Made by a program: the position numbers and the translations under genes
The notes under the pieces: model-generated
The model's input: the letters and a program-made list of their open reading frames with translations, nothing else
What the model was told of the DNA's origin: nothing
Database searches by the model: none
NCBI GenBank assembly: GCA_003151935.1
Contig: PLYZ01000055.1
Span: 32,782 to 96,781, forward strand
DNA length: 64,000 nt
Direction: 5' to 3'
Origin: Candidatus Dormiibacterota bacterium
Lineage (GTDB): Bacteria; Chloroflexota; Dormibacteria; Dormibacterales; Dormibacteraceae
Part shown: positions 9,322 to 17,509 of the stretch, piece after piece
Numbering within the stretch: position 1 is the stretch's first letter
Layout of the letters: each line of letters begins with the position of its first letter

Positions 9322-9570
9322 ATGGCAGTTCCACGTGTGGTTACCGCAGACGACTTGAGAAGCCAGCTTGGCCGTGAGCTTGATCAGCTTCGTTCGAGTG
9401 AGGAAGTCCTTTTCGTCTCCAAGCGTGGGCGGCTAGCTGCGGTCCTCATCGATGTCGAACAGTACCGAGCCATGGTCGAGCGAGCCGAGTACCTCGAGGA
9501 CAGCCTCGCCGCGCTGCAGGCCCGCGAGGAAGTCGACCGGGCCATCCCCTGGTCGAAGGTCCGCCAGTAG
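9322..9570 (+). CDS. Phd/YefM-type antitoxin
   Basis: An 82-residue protein with the Phd/YefM N-terminal DNA-binding pattern (VVTADDLRSQLGRELDQL, then EEVLFVSKRGRLAAVLID) and an acidic, helical C-terminus likely to wrap the toxin. It is followed immediately by a RelE-like reading frame, the usual antitoxin-first order. A TACAAT hexamer lies at 9307-9312, 15 nt before the ATG, so the message may have little or no leader. Antitoxins of this family normally autorepress the operon; no clear operator palindrome was seen here. Confidence 0.85.
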   Translation: MAVPRVVTADDLRSQLGRELDQLRSSEEVLFVSKRGRLAAVLIDVEQYRAMVERAEYLEDSLAALQAREEVDRAIPWSKVRQ

Positions 9571-9578
9571 CACCGAGC

Positions 9579-9836
9579 AAGAGGTACGACGTCCGCCTCC
9601 ACCCGGAGGCGATCAAGGCGTATCGCCGGCTCCGTGGATCTGTCGCCGATCGCGTTGCGGCCGCAATCGATGACCTCGCGATGAACCCCCGTCCGCCGGG
9701 CTCAGTGAAGCTTGCCGGGCGGGATGACTTCCGCGTCCGCGTCGGCGATTACCGCATCGTCTACGCGGTGGACGATGCCGAAGACTTCGTCCTCATCGCC
9801 AAGATCGCTCATCGTCGCGATGTCTATCGGCGCTGA
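9579..9836 (+). CDS. RelE/ParE-type toxin, start codon unresolved
   Basis: The frame encodes a clear RelE-type mRNA interferase: KRYDVRLHPEAIKAYRRL, then SVKLAGRDDFRVRVGDYR, IVYAVDDAEDFVLIAKIAHR and the closing RRDVYRR, ending at TGA 9834-9836. RelE proteins usually begin a few residues before the RYDVRLHP-like segment. In this frame no ATG, GTG or TTG occurs through the preceding 150 bp or so; the only near-cognate codon is CTG at 9549, inside the antitoxin gene. The coordinates mark the recognisable domain. Either a rare start is used, the start has been mutated (a disarmed toxin), or there is a sequence error. Confidence 0.7.
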   Translation, partial: KRYDVRLHPEAIKAYRRLRGSVADRVAAAIDDLAMNPRPPGSVKLAGRDDFRVRVGDYRIVYAVDDAEDFVLIAKIAHRRDVYRR

Positions 9837-9937
9837 TCGCCCAGGCCTACGCGTTCGCGTATGGAAAGCCTTGCGAATTGTGGTGGGCCGTACCTCTTGG
9901 GCTCTAGCGCCGTGGCCGGGAGGAAGGTGGCAGGAGC

Positions 9938-11068
9938 TCAGAGCCCACCCGGAAGCCGGCCCGCCAGCAAACCATAGGCGCCGTAGAGCGACCCCACGGC
10001 TTTGCTGGGCTGAAGGGTGACCGCGGCAGACGATGAGCTCGCGAGATCGTAGACGACCAGGTTGGGCTGAGCCTGGAGCGCAAGGAGCACCTTGCCTTTT
10101 GTGATGAAGCCGAGCTCCGCAACCTCTCCCGGCAGCTTGCGCAGCTCACCCGTCGCGCCAGTGACGTAGATGCTTGTTCCGCTGAGGTTCACGTTGTCCA
10201 CGATGAAGTTCCTGGTACCGGGCTCGAGCGCCTGGTAAACAGGGTTCGGCGGAACGTTGCCGAGCTTGATCTCCGCGCCCGTCCAGTCGTAGAACATCGC
10301 GGCGGCGTCGGAGTATCTCTCGCACAGGACGCCTTCGTGGGTCGGCAATCCTAACGGAAGACCCTCCTTGGCGGGACACAACTCGGCGATTCGGTCGCCG
10401 GTCGCCGAGTTGATAAGGTGGTACCCGCCGAGGGCACCGAACGGCGTAATTGACCCTCCGCGGCCGCTCTGGCTGGCGAATGGTATGGAGACCGCCACGA
10501 CAAGGTTAGTGCCGAGCCACTCCACGGGCCACTCAGCGACGCTTGGCGAGCTGAAGATGTCGACTCGGTTGGCGCCGCTCAGATCGGAGACGTACATCTG
10601 CATCCCGCCGTAAGTGATGGCGAGACCCTCGACATGGTAAGTCAGAAGCGCGACCGCGATCCTGCGGTCGTCAGGGCTCACGGAAAAACGCGCCTGAATC
10701 GTCGCCGAAGATGGAAGCGTGGCCGCCACCGCAACGTTACTGTTTGGCTCGAAGCTCTTCAGCGTGGATGGACCATCGAGGAAGTAGACCTTGCGGTCCG
10801 ACGTGCTGACGAGGGGGCCGTAGCCTCCAAAGTCCGGCGACGGCCATTGTGCCGTGACATGGCCGCCGATCCGGCCATCGACGCCGACAAGGTAGATGGA
10901 GTATTGCCCGTCCCGAGATGCTTGCTGCACCACTGCGTACGCCGACGAGAAAGCGGTGTTCGATGGAGCGGCCGTTCTGGGTGTGATAGGGGCTGAGCTC
11001 GAGGACCCGGCGTTGCACGAAGTTACCAGCACGATGGCCGTTACGGACGCCAAGAGATCCCGCCTCAT
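9938..11068 (-). CDS. Secreted lipoprotein, possible beta-propeller
   Basis: 376 residues. The N-terminus is a type II signal peptide: MRRDLLAS, a hydrophobic stretch and lipobox VTSC with Cys18, then a Ser/Thr/Pro linker. The mature part has repeated short beta-rich blocks (IYLVGVDGRIGG, MYVSDLSGANRVD, YHLINSATGDRIAE, LVVYDLASSSS), as in WD40/TolB-like propellers, but no family could be assigned. It is convergent with the Phd/RelE module and stands alone. Probably anchored on the outer face of the membrane; role unknown. Confidence 0.72.
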   Translation of the reverse strand: MRRDLLASVTAIVLVTSCNAGSSSSAPITPRTAAPSNTAFSSAYAVVQQASRDGQYSIYLVGVDGRIGGHVTAQWPSPDFGGYGPLVSTSDRKVYFLDGPSTLKSFEPNSNVAVAATLPSSATIQARFSVSPDDRRIAVALLTYHVEGLAITYGGMQMYVSDLSGANRVDIFSSPSVAEWPVEWLGTNLVVAVSIPFASQSGRGGSITPFGALGGYHLINSATGDRIAELCPAKEGLPLGLPTHEGVLCERYSDAAAMFYDWTGAEIKLGNVPPNPVYQALEPGTRNFIVDNVNLSGTSIYVTGATGELRKLPGEVAELGFITKGKVLLALQAQPNLVVYDLASSSSAAVTLQPSKAVGSLYGAYGLLAGRLPGGL

Positions 11069-11109
11069 GACTGTTTAACACTATGCATTCGGCGGGGGTT
11101 ACGTCGCGA

Positions 11110-11376
11110 TCAGCCTCGACGTGCCCTACGTTCGCGCGGGGGCTCACGGCGCTCAAGCCGAGCCACGGCTAATTCGAGCACCGACTTCATAAGCGTCTGG
11201 TATGGCACACCCGCTCGCTTCGCCTGCCTCTTAAGCCGTTCAAGCAGATCGTTTGGAACGCGAAGCGAGACAGCGACCGTTCGCGGCCTCTCGGAGAACA
11301 GTGCATCGACGTGCTCGTCAAACTCCTCATCGGACATGTCCTCGAACGGATCAGTCCACTTCGTGGCCGTACTCAT
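11110..11376 (-). CDS. BrnA/CopG-type ribbon-helix-helix antitoxin
   Basis: 88 residues from ATG 11376, preceded by a strong AGGAGG at 11385-11390. The acidic N-terminus (DPFEDMSDEEFDEHVDALF) would bind the toxin, and the C-terminal VAVSLRVPNDLLERLKRQ with a following helix is a ribbon-helix-helix DNA-binding module. The ATG overlaps the stop of the upstream BrnT-like gene (ATGA), giving the toxin-first order known for BrnT/BrnA. An in-frame upstream start at 11454 would lie inside the toxin gene and lacks family support. Confidence 0.8.
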   Translation of the reverse strand: MSTATKWTDPFEDMSDEEFDEHVDALFSERPRTVAVSLRVPNDLLERLKRQAKRAGVPYQTLMKSVLELAVARLERREPPRERRARRG

Positions 11377-11654
11377 CGGTAGTACCTCCTGGCAGCACGT
11401 CGGCCGGCCTGGCGCGCATGGACGGGAAAGCGGCCGGCCGGGTGGTCGACCCACACTGCCACTAGCAATCGACCCTTCAGAGTTGCGCCAACAACCGTGT
11501 GATAGGTCACGCGCGCGCGGACCTCGGTGGACTGGATACCATCGGCGTCATTCATCGCTTCGTCGATCTCCTCGCGGCTGAGCCTTCGCTCTGGATGGTC
11601 AGCCAGCAAGTGGCGGAGGTTCGACGCCTCCCACACCACTGGCCTAGCATCCAC
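11373..11654 (-). CDS. brnT: BrnT-like toxin
   Basis: 93 residues, GTG start at 11654. The pattern WEASNLRHLLADHP, VGATLKGRLLVAVWVD and PVHARQAGRRAARRYY matches the BrnT ribonuclease-like toxin fold, whose C-terminus normally ends in an (S/H)AR-x-A-x4-(E/R)-x3-Y block. A near-consensus -10 hexamer TATACT lies on the minus strand at 11663-11668, starting 14 nt before the GTG, so the transcript may be almost leaderless. Partner antitoxin at 11110-11376. It sits between the lipoprotein and the second flippase operon. Confidence 0.75.
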   Translation of the reverse strand: MDARPVVWEASNLRHLLADHPERRLSREEIDEAMNDADGIQSTEVRARVTYHTVVGATLKGRLLVAVWVDHPAGRFPVHARQAGRRAARRYYR

Positions 11655-11828
11655 TCGCGCCCAGTATATACGACGAGGCAGTTAGTTGCATTACAGGTCG
11701 CATATACGAATGGTGGCTGTAGTTTCCATGGTGCATGTTCATCCGACCACCCTTCCCCCTTCGGTTCGCGTTATGGCAAGCCCGCCGAATTGGTGGGGGC
11801 TGGCTTCCGAGGATCTGCGGGTTTCTGG

Positions 11829-12875
11829 CTACGGGCGGACCGGTTTGGGGACCGCCGTCTCGAAATCATGTGACGCCAGGCCCCAGTCGTCGCCGTTGAT
11901 CGGGTGGAAGCCGCGGCCTCCATGCACCATCCGGCGCGCCAGGCTCCGGTACGCCCGAGTGCTCAGGTAGGGGACGCCCGCTTCGTCCAGGCGGTCGAAG
12001 AGGCGGTTCGATTCGGGCGTCCAGCCCGAGCCCTCTCCGTGCTCCAGGTGATACGCAACCATCGGCGGCGGCAGGTTCACCATGTCGGTTCCGCCCGCAT
12101 ACGCCTGGAAGAGCGCCACGCCGTCCATGTGCCACGAGTACGCGGGCCATTCCGGATAGCCGTGCATGGCAAACCAGATCTCGCGGCTCGTAAGCGTGAA
12201 GTCCCCACACCCGCTGGTGTGGAGCTTGGGCAGCCTCAGGCGATCCCAGGCGGCCGCGGTCTTGCGAGTCAGCTCCTTGACAGCCGGCTTGATCGCCAGC
12301 CTGTCGCGCCCATGCGGCCGCCGGACAACCGGAGGCCGGCCGTTCGGATAGTGCAGGCCATCGAGGCGGTGCTCACGCAGCACAGGGAGCGCGCGGCATT
12401 CGGCCGGCGACGGCAGGTTGGGTCCGCCGAGCTCCGCCAGCACGTCATGCCGGTCGACTCGATACATGGCGTTGGGCTTGAGCCCCGTTTGCAGGAAGGA
12501 GAAGAGCTCGTCGCTGAAGAGGATGTCGATATTCGTGGCGAGGACAAAGGGCGCGGTCGAGCGCCGGATGCCGACGTTCTTGCCGATCATCTGAAACAGC
12601 GGCAAGCCATCGGCGTGCGGAAAGGTCCGGTGCAGCTCGGGCGGAACGGTGATGACCGACGGCTGGAAATGCTCGCTTGGCTCCCAATCGAGCGCCTCGA
12701 CCAGGGGAGGGTGGTCGGCGGGAGGATTCCATTCCACCAGGATCAGCTCGACCGGCAGCCGGAAGCGCTCTGCCTGCTCCGCCAGGCCTTCGACGAACAG
12801 CTGCATTCGGGCGAGCAGGTGGCCTCCGTGCGCGTCATTGCGCGACGTCGCGACCACGCTGAGCAAGGGGGTCAT
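11829..12875 (-). CDS. Putative GT-A-like glycosyltransferase, paralogue of the gene at 8199
   Basis: 348 residues from ATG 12875, which overlaps the flippase stop (ATGA). It begins LLSVVATSRNDAHGG and has FVLATNIDILFSDELF, PNAMYRVDRHD and SGCGDFTLTSREIW, all shared with the plus-strand gene at 8199-9212. The C-terminal GEGSGWTPES and GFHPINGDDWGL blocks are also shared. A much longer in-frame reading (start 13622) is only antisense/shadow sequence across the flippase. Likely sugar transfer onto the lipid-linked unit exported by the neighbouring flippase; donor unknown. Confidence 0.72.
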   Translation of the reverse strand: MTPLLSVVATSRNDAHGGHLLARMQLFVEGLAEQAERFRLPVELILVEWNPPADHPPLVEALDWEPSEHFQPSVITVPPELHRTFPHADGLPLFQMIGKNVGIRRSTAPFVLATNIDILFSDELFSFLQTGLKPNAMYRVDRHDVLAELGGPNLPSPAECRALPVLREHRLDGLHYPNGRPPVVRRPHGRDRLAIKPAVKELTRKTAAAWDRLRLPKLHTSGCGDFTLTSREIWFAMHGYPEWPAYSWHMDGVALFQAYAGGTDMVNLPPPMVAYHLEHGEGSGWTPESNRLFDRLDEAGVPYLSTRAYRSLARRMVHGGRGFHPINGDDWGLASHDFETAVPKPVRP

Positions 12876-14137
12876 TGGACCTCGCGCGCGCTCAGCTCGC
12901 CGGTCTTGTGCCACAGCACCCAGTAGTAAGCCGCGGCGAGGAACGTCTGTGAGAAGACGTTGGCCCAGGCCGCGCCGAGGCCCGCGAACGGAGGGATGAG
13001 GATGAGATTCGCGATCACGTTGACGGCGAGCGAGCCGGCCGTCGCTGCGGCGAACCGGCGGGGATCTGTGACACCGGTAAGCCCCTGGATGGCAATCGCG
13101 GCGGCCCCGGGCAGGGTCGAGATCATGAGCACGACCACGATCGGCGCCGCGACGGCGTAGCGCTGGCCGAACAGGAACGAAAGCATGGGTTGGGCGAAGA
13201 CCGCGAAGACAAGCGCCGCGGGCAGGGCCAGCAACACGCTCTGGGCGGCGACACGCTTGCCCGTTGAAAGCCGCGTGCGGGGATCCTGCCCTGCCGCCTC
13301 CGACAGCGCGAGCTGACCGAGGGCCGAGGGCAGCAGCAAGTTCATATCCTGGAAGCGATAGCTGGCGCCGTAGATGCCCGCCGCCCCAGTGCCGCGCAGC
13401 AGACCGACCAGGTAATTGTCGATCCGCTGGTAGACCGAGCCGACCGTGGTCGCCAGCGCGAACGGCGCCGCTGCCCTGATCGAAAGGCTGGGCCTGGGAA
13501 CGCCCGGCAGCTCGGCCACCGACTTGCCTCGGACGTACAGATAGTCGATCACTCCGACGGCCAAACCTACGGCCGAGTAGGAGACCGTCACGGCAATCAG
13601 GCCGCCTCCGGCGAGCAGCCACAGGCCGCCTCCGGCCAGCACGACCGCGCGTGAACCGATCTCACTGATCACCTCCATGCTTATGTTTCCCGTCGCTCGG
13701 TAACCTGTGATTGTCGGGTTGTAGAATCCCGCGCCCACGATGCTCAGGCTGAACACCAACGGTACCGTGAGATTGCGATCGCGTGTCGCGAGCACGTAGA
13801 GCAGCACCATGAGAATGGCGCCGGCCACCGACAGGAGCACCCTACGGGCGATCACAGCGTCGAGCACGGCGCGGCGGATGCGGCCGGTGTCGACGACGTC
13901 GCGGGCAAGGAGGAACTGCAGGCCGAAATCGCTGAGCGAGGTCATGATGACGACCAGCGCGAGCGCGACGCTGAACTGGCCGAACTCCTCGAGGGTGAGA
14001 CGGCGCGCGACCAGGATCACCCACACCGCCGACAGCAGTGAGGCGACACCGCGGCCGAACGACAGCGCCACCGCGCGGCCGACCAGTAAGTGCCCCGAGA
14101 GCAGCCTTATGCGAGCGGTGTTCAGGAAATCGATCAA
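12872..14137 (-). CDS. Polysaccharide flippase (Wzx/MATE-like)
   Basis: 421 residues with the usual 12-14 hydrophobic segments. It starts IDFLNTARIRLLSGHL and continues with SFGRGVASLLSAVWVILVA and LTLEEFGQFSVALALVVI, the typical N-terminal pattern of oligosaccharide flippases. I place the start at TTG 14137 because it makes a TTGA overlap with the upstream stop, like its neighbours. A longer start at ATG 14248 (with GGTGGGA upstream) would overlap that gene by 115 bp. Probably exports lipid-linked units made by the two flanking GT-A-like enzymes. Confidence 0.8.
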   Translation of the reverse strand: MIDFLNTARIRLLSGHLLVGRAVALSFGRGVASLLSAVWVILVARRLTLEEFGQFSVALALVVIMTSLSDFGLQFLLARDVVDTGRIRRAVLDAVIARRVLLSVAGAILMVLLYVLATRDRNLTVPLVFSLSIVGAGFYNPTITGYRATGNISMEVISEIGSRAVVLAGGGLWLLAGGGLIAVTVSYSAVGLAVGVIDYLYVRGKSVAELPGVPRPSLSIRAAAPFALATTVGSVYQRIDNYLVGLLRGTGAAGIYGASYRFQDMNLLLPSALGQLALSEAAGQDPRTRLSTGKRVAAQSVLLALPAALVFAVFAQPMLSFLFGQRYAVAAPIVVVLMISTLPGAAAIAIQGLTGVTDPRRFAAATAGSLAVNVIANLILIPPFAGLGAAWANVFSQTFLAAAYYWVLWHKTGELSAREVQ

Positions 14138-15024
14138 GCGCCGTAACGGCGGGCGAATCGCCAGCTCCGCAAGCGGGTCCTGATTCGCCGGCTCGCGCGC
14201 AGCGTGTGACTGAGCAGCTGCCGAGGTCGGGCCATCCGGTACTTCCATCCCACCGCGGGCCCGATCTTTCCCTCCGCGCTCATCGTCCACGTCGCGTGCG
14301 CGATCGTGTAGTAGTTCGTCCAGTGCTTCACCCAGCTGCGGTTCGTACGGGCCTCGTCGCCATTCCACACGTCGATTGCCGGCACGTGGCCGTAGTCGTG
14401 GTTCTGGTGGATCAAGGTCACGTACTCGGTCGCGTCGATCAACGGAATGTCGGACGCGACCGTGTTCCACAAGAGCCAGTTGTCGTACGCGGTCCTTCCG
14501 ATCGCAAACGGGGGCATCTGGTCGTACTGGCCTCGCGGAAACATGAAGAGGTCAATCGCGCCGGCCGAGTGCAGCTTGCCGCCGGCGACGGCGCCGGGGG
14601 CCCAACGTGTCTCCCATCCCTGGTCAAACTCGAGCAAAGTCCTGATGTCGACGTCATGCCGCTGCGCGACGAGGAGGAATCGCTTCGACCAGTCTTGCGC
14701 GAGTCGCGCCGCCTGCAGGGTGCGCTGCGTGAGGATGATGTCGGCGCTGATGAATGCCAGCACGTCGCTGTTCGCGAGCGTGTCTGCCTGCCTGAACATT
14801 CCCGACACGAGGGGCGTGCCGTACGAGTTGGCCTCGACATCCTCCACCAGCTCCACGTCAAACCCGCCGACCACCTCGGCGGTGCCGGCTTCGTTGCAGA
14901 ATAGAATGATCCTCGGCTTGGGACGCAACGACAGCCAGCTTCGGATCGCGTTCTGCTGGATGATCGCTACATGACCTTTGAATGCCTTGGGTGCTGAGAA
15001 GATCGTGAGCGGCGCGGAGTCCAC
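14134..15024 (-). CDS. Putative glycosyltransferase, GT-A-like
   Basis: About 296 residues. PLTIFSAPKAFKGHVAIIQ near the start, PRIILFCNEAG, and ANSDVLAFISADIILT in the middle suggest a GT-A-like Rossmann core with acidic metal-binding residues; then PFAIGRTAYDNWLLW, as in several unnamed polysaccharide-locus transferases. The GTG at 15024 is chosen because the conserved block begins four residues later; the in-frame start at 15135 adds a basic stretch overlapping the divergent FkbM gene. First gene of a three-gene minus-strand operon with the flippase and the 8199-like transferase. Confidence 0.62.
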   Translation of the reverse strand: MDSAPLTIFSAPKAFKGHVAIIQQNAIRSWLSLRPKPRIILFCNEAGTAEVVGGFDVELVEDVEANSYGTPLVSGMFRQADTLANSDVLAFISADIILTQRTLQAARLAQDWSKRFLLVAQRHDVDIRTLLEFDQGWETRWAPGAVAGGKLHSAGAIDLFMFPRGQYDQMPPFAIGRTAYDNWLLWNTVASDIPLIDATEYVTLIHQNHDYGHVPAIDVWNGDEARTNRSWVKHWTNYYTIAHATWTMSAEGKIGPAVGWKYRMARPRQLLSHTLRASRRIRTRLRSWRFARRYGA

Positions 15025-15715
15025 CGACGCGCCCGGGCGCTGGGACAACGCCGCTACCTTCTTACGCAAGGTGCACCGGCGCGCTCTGCGCGAAACGGTC
15101 GTGAGGTGGGCGAGATCACGCAAGTATCGCCGCATCTGGATCGACGTAGGGGCGCACGAGGGGGAGCTGACGTTTCCATTCGCGGCCGCGGATTCATCGC
15201 TGCTCGTCTACGCCTTCGAGCCCAACCTTCATGCGGCGAGCCGGATCATGGGCTGCCTGCGCAACTACGTCGTCCTTCCGATCGCGGTCTCGGAGCGCGA
15301 CGGCCACGCCGAGCTCAACCTCAACGCATACGAGCAGTCGAGCTCGCTGCTGCCGGCCGACGAGGAGGGGGTCAAGGAATGGGTCACGGAGCAGAAGTTC
15401 GAGGTCCTGGGCACCGTGACCGTCCCGACCATGCGGCTCGACACCTTCATGAATGACGCGGGAATCGAATTCGTCGACTACCTGAAGATCGACGCCCAGG
15501 GGCTCGACCTCGAGGTCGTCAAGTCGGCCGGGGACCGGCTCAGGGACGTGGCCAAGGTCCAACTCGAGGCGACGACTTCGTCCTATCGTCAGTACGAGGG
15601 TGCTCCTGGAAAATCGGTGATTATCGAGTACATGGATTCGATGGGCTTCCGCCTGGCCGGCGAGGAAATCCAATCCCACGGTCAGGAGGCCAATCTTACT
15701 TTCTTGCGAGTCTAA
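15005..15715 (+). CDS. FkbM-family methyltransferase
   Basis: About 236 residues. The SAM core is RRIWIDVGAHEGELTFPFA followed by VYAFEPNLHA. DYLKIDAQGLDLEVVKSA is the characteristic FkbM motif near the middle, and VQLEATTS follows. FkbM enzymes O-methylate sugars or small molecules. The start is uncertain: GTG 15005 has GAGAAG upstream but would overlap the divergent gene by 20 bp; TTG 14978 and GTG 15071 are alternatives, and the domain itself begins after 15100. First of three FkbM proteins in the window (others at 19236 and 32790). Confidence 0.8.
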   Translation: MSGAESTDAPGRWDNAATFLRKVHRRALRETVVRWARSRKYRRIWIDVGAHEGELTFPFAAADSSLLVYAFEPNLHAASRIMGCLRNYVVLPIAVSERDGHAELNLNAYEQSSSLLPADEEGVKEWVTEQKFEVLGTVTVPTMRLDTFMNDAGIEFVDYLKIDAQGLDLEVVKSAGDRLRDVAKVQLEATTSSYRQYEGAPGKSVIIEYMDSMGFRLAGEEIQSHGQEANLTFLRV

Positions 15716-15725
15716 ATTTGGCCTG

Positions 15726-15749
15726 GATGGGTGATGGGTGATGGGTGAG
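15726..15749. repeat. Three tandem GATGGGT units
   Basis: Directly after the FkbM stop the sequence reads GATGGGT three times in a row, then GAG. It lies just before a palindromic element at 15759. It is too short to call a satellite, but the exact triplication in non-coding DNA between convergent genes is clear. Confidence 0.6.
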
Positions 15750-15758
15750 AGTAGCTCG

Positions 15759-15802
15759 CCTCCCCACCATGTGGGGAGGTGGCGCGAAGCGCCGGAGGGG
15801 CG
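15759..15802 (+). repeat. REP-like palindromic element, copy 1
   Basis: Two adjacent hairpins: CCTCCCCAC-CAT-GTGGGGAGG (9-bp arms, 15759-15779) and GGCGC-GAA-GCGCC (15781-15793), followed by GGAGGGGCGG. The same two-hairpin arrangement occurs in the opposite orientation at 56759-56793. Both copies lie in a gap downstream of convergent or terminal genes. It could also act as a transcription terminator, but no T-run follows. Confidence 0.7.
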
Positions 15803-15808
15803 GAGCGC

Positions 15809-17509
15809 CTAAGAACCCCGCAGATAGAGGTCGACGGTAAGCGACACCCCCTTGTACTTGCCCAGCGTGTGCGGGCCGGCGGGGGGGAGATCGGAGAACT
15901 GCCAGGACCGGTCATAGACGTACCCGCTGCCGGGACTCCTCACCCAGCTCGCCAGCGCCCTGAGGTAGGGCTGCCGGACGGGCGGGCAGAAGAAGACCTG
16001 GGCGACCTGCGTCACGTCCTCTCGATACACGACGATGGCCGGGCACCTGCTCGCCGTGGCGATGTAGTCGCCCGTCGTTGACGCGGGGTCGACGTCGATC
16101 GGCGTCGACTGCGGCGACGTCCCATCGGAGTTGATCATCAAGAGCTCGAGCGAAGCGGGCCACCCGGGACCAGGCGCATAGGAGAAGCACTGGCCGGCCG
16201 AGACGTGGCGGTTCAGCTCGGCGGCGACGCCGGAGGTCACGGACAGGAGCTCGACGTTGGCCCTGTGCTCATCGAGCGGCCAGCTGAACAGAGAGAAAGC
16301 CCCCAGCGCGTAGACGATGACCACGTAAACGCCCACCACGGCCAGCAACCGCTGCGAGAAGCGGGGTAAGGCCAGCGGCCATCTCGCTGCCGCGAGGCGT
16401 GACGCGCCCGCCACGAAGAAGATCCACACCGCCAGGCTCAGCCACTCACCGACGTGCGGGTTCTTGTTGGACGTCGCGGTGAACGCTCCGTAGAACAGCA
16501 CCACGAGCCCGGCATAGATCCACTCCGCCCGCCCGAGCCGCCGGCGCACCAGGGCGACCGCCGCCACCAGCGCGCCCACGATGACGGGCCACGCCTCGAG
16601 CTGGCCCAGCTGGCTCGGGATGCGCACCAGGTAGTACGTGGCGCTTTCGAAAAGGCCGAGGTTCATCGCGTAGGCGCCCTTGTAGGTGACCGCTGCCTCA
16701 TAGAAATAGGTGACGGTCGTGGAGATCCCGTGCCCGAGGACGGCCCAGGGAAGCAGCAGCAGCGCGAGAAAGCCCACGGCCAGCGCCGTCGTGCGACCCA
16801 CGCCTGGCGTCCGCCGGTTCCAGAACCAGATCACCGCGAGCGCGGCGAACCACGTGACCAGCGCCACCGGCCCGGTCGACGGTTTCATCAGCACGGCGGC
16901 GGCCGCGAACGCGGCCGAGAGCAGGTAGCTCGGCCATCGCGGCGAATCTGCGAGCTCAGCAAGCAATGCGACGGCCCACAGCACCAGCACCACGGCGAGG
17001 AAGTCGGGGCGCAGGTCGTCCAGGCCCCAGTTGTCGTTGTAGTTGGCCTGCCCGCTCAAAAACTCCCAGGAGCTCGAACGCACGCCCGCGCTCACAAGCG
17101 GCAGCAGCGCGGTCAGCGCCACCGCGGCGATCGCCAGCGTCCGGTTTGCGCGGCGACGAACGATCCAGTAGACGAGGACGAGGAGCAAGGCGATCGGCCA
17201 GAACCTCGCGGCGAACGCCTGCCACGTGCCGTCTCCGAGGACCAGGTAGTGCGCCGTGAGGACTGCGGTCCACCCGGGCGCGACGTTGTTCAGAGCATGC
17301 AGCGCCGTCTTCAGGTGCAGCCCCGCGATGAGGTGGTAGGGCGCCTGCGCATAGAAGAGGTAGCCGACCCCGTCGTAGTCGGGCGGCCGCGCGAGGTAGC
17401 CCTCCTGGGCGCTGAACCAGAGGTCGGCCGCGAGCGCCACCGCGGCCACGACGCAGCAGAGAAGGATCGCGCGAAGGCTGGGCCGGCGATAAGAGTCGAT
17501 CGTCTTCAC
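15809..17509 (-). CDS. Integral-membrane GT-C-like protein, paralogue of the next gene
   Basis: 566 residues from a GTG making a GTGA overlap with the upstream paralogue. An N-terminal helix, then a luminal loop WFSAQEGYLARPPDYDGVGYL with acidic residues, then about 10 helices (for example ALLLVLVYWIV, FLALLLLPWAVLG) and a C-terminal soluble domain (YAPGPGWPASLELLMINSDG, CPAIVVYREDVTQVAQ, SPGSGYVYDRSWQFSD). This is the architecture of lipid-phospho-sugar-dependent GT-C enzymes such as the GT39/ArnT type, but no named family was recognised. The upstream in-frame extension to 17893 lies within the neighbour and is not used. Confidence 0.75.
   Translation of the reverse strand: MKTIDSYRRPSLRAILLCCVVAAVALAADLWFSAQEGYLARPPDYDGVGYLFYAQAPYHLIAGLHLKTALHALNNVAPGWTAVLTAHYLVLGDGTWQAFAARFWPIALLLVLVYWIVRRRANRTLAIAAVALTALLPLVSAGVRSSSWEFLSGQANYNDNWGLDDLRPDFLAVVLVLWAVALLAELADSPRWPSYLLSAAFAAAAVLMKPSTGPVALVTWFAALAVIWFWNRRTPGVGRTTALAVGFLALLLLPWAVLGHGISTTVTYFYEAAVTYKGAYAMNLGLFESATYYLVRIPSQLGQLEAWPVIVGALVAAVALVRRRLGRAEWIYAGLVVLFYGAFTATSNKNPHVGEWLSLAVWIFFVAGASRLAAARWPLALPRFSQRLLAVVGVYVVIVYALGAFSLFSWPLDEHRANVELLSVTSGVAAELNRHVSAGQCFSYAPGPGWPASLELLMINSDGTSPQSTPIDVDPASTTGDYIATASRCPAIVVYREDVTQVAQVFFCPPVRQPYLRALASWVRSPGSGYVYDRSWQFSDLPPAGPHTLGKYKGVSLTVDLYLRGS

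Noticed and set aside
12876..13622. In-frame N-terminal extension of the transferase at 11829
   Set aside because: Arg-rich low-complexity sequence lying across the flippase gene; the conserved protein begins at ATG 12875 with an ATGA overlap.
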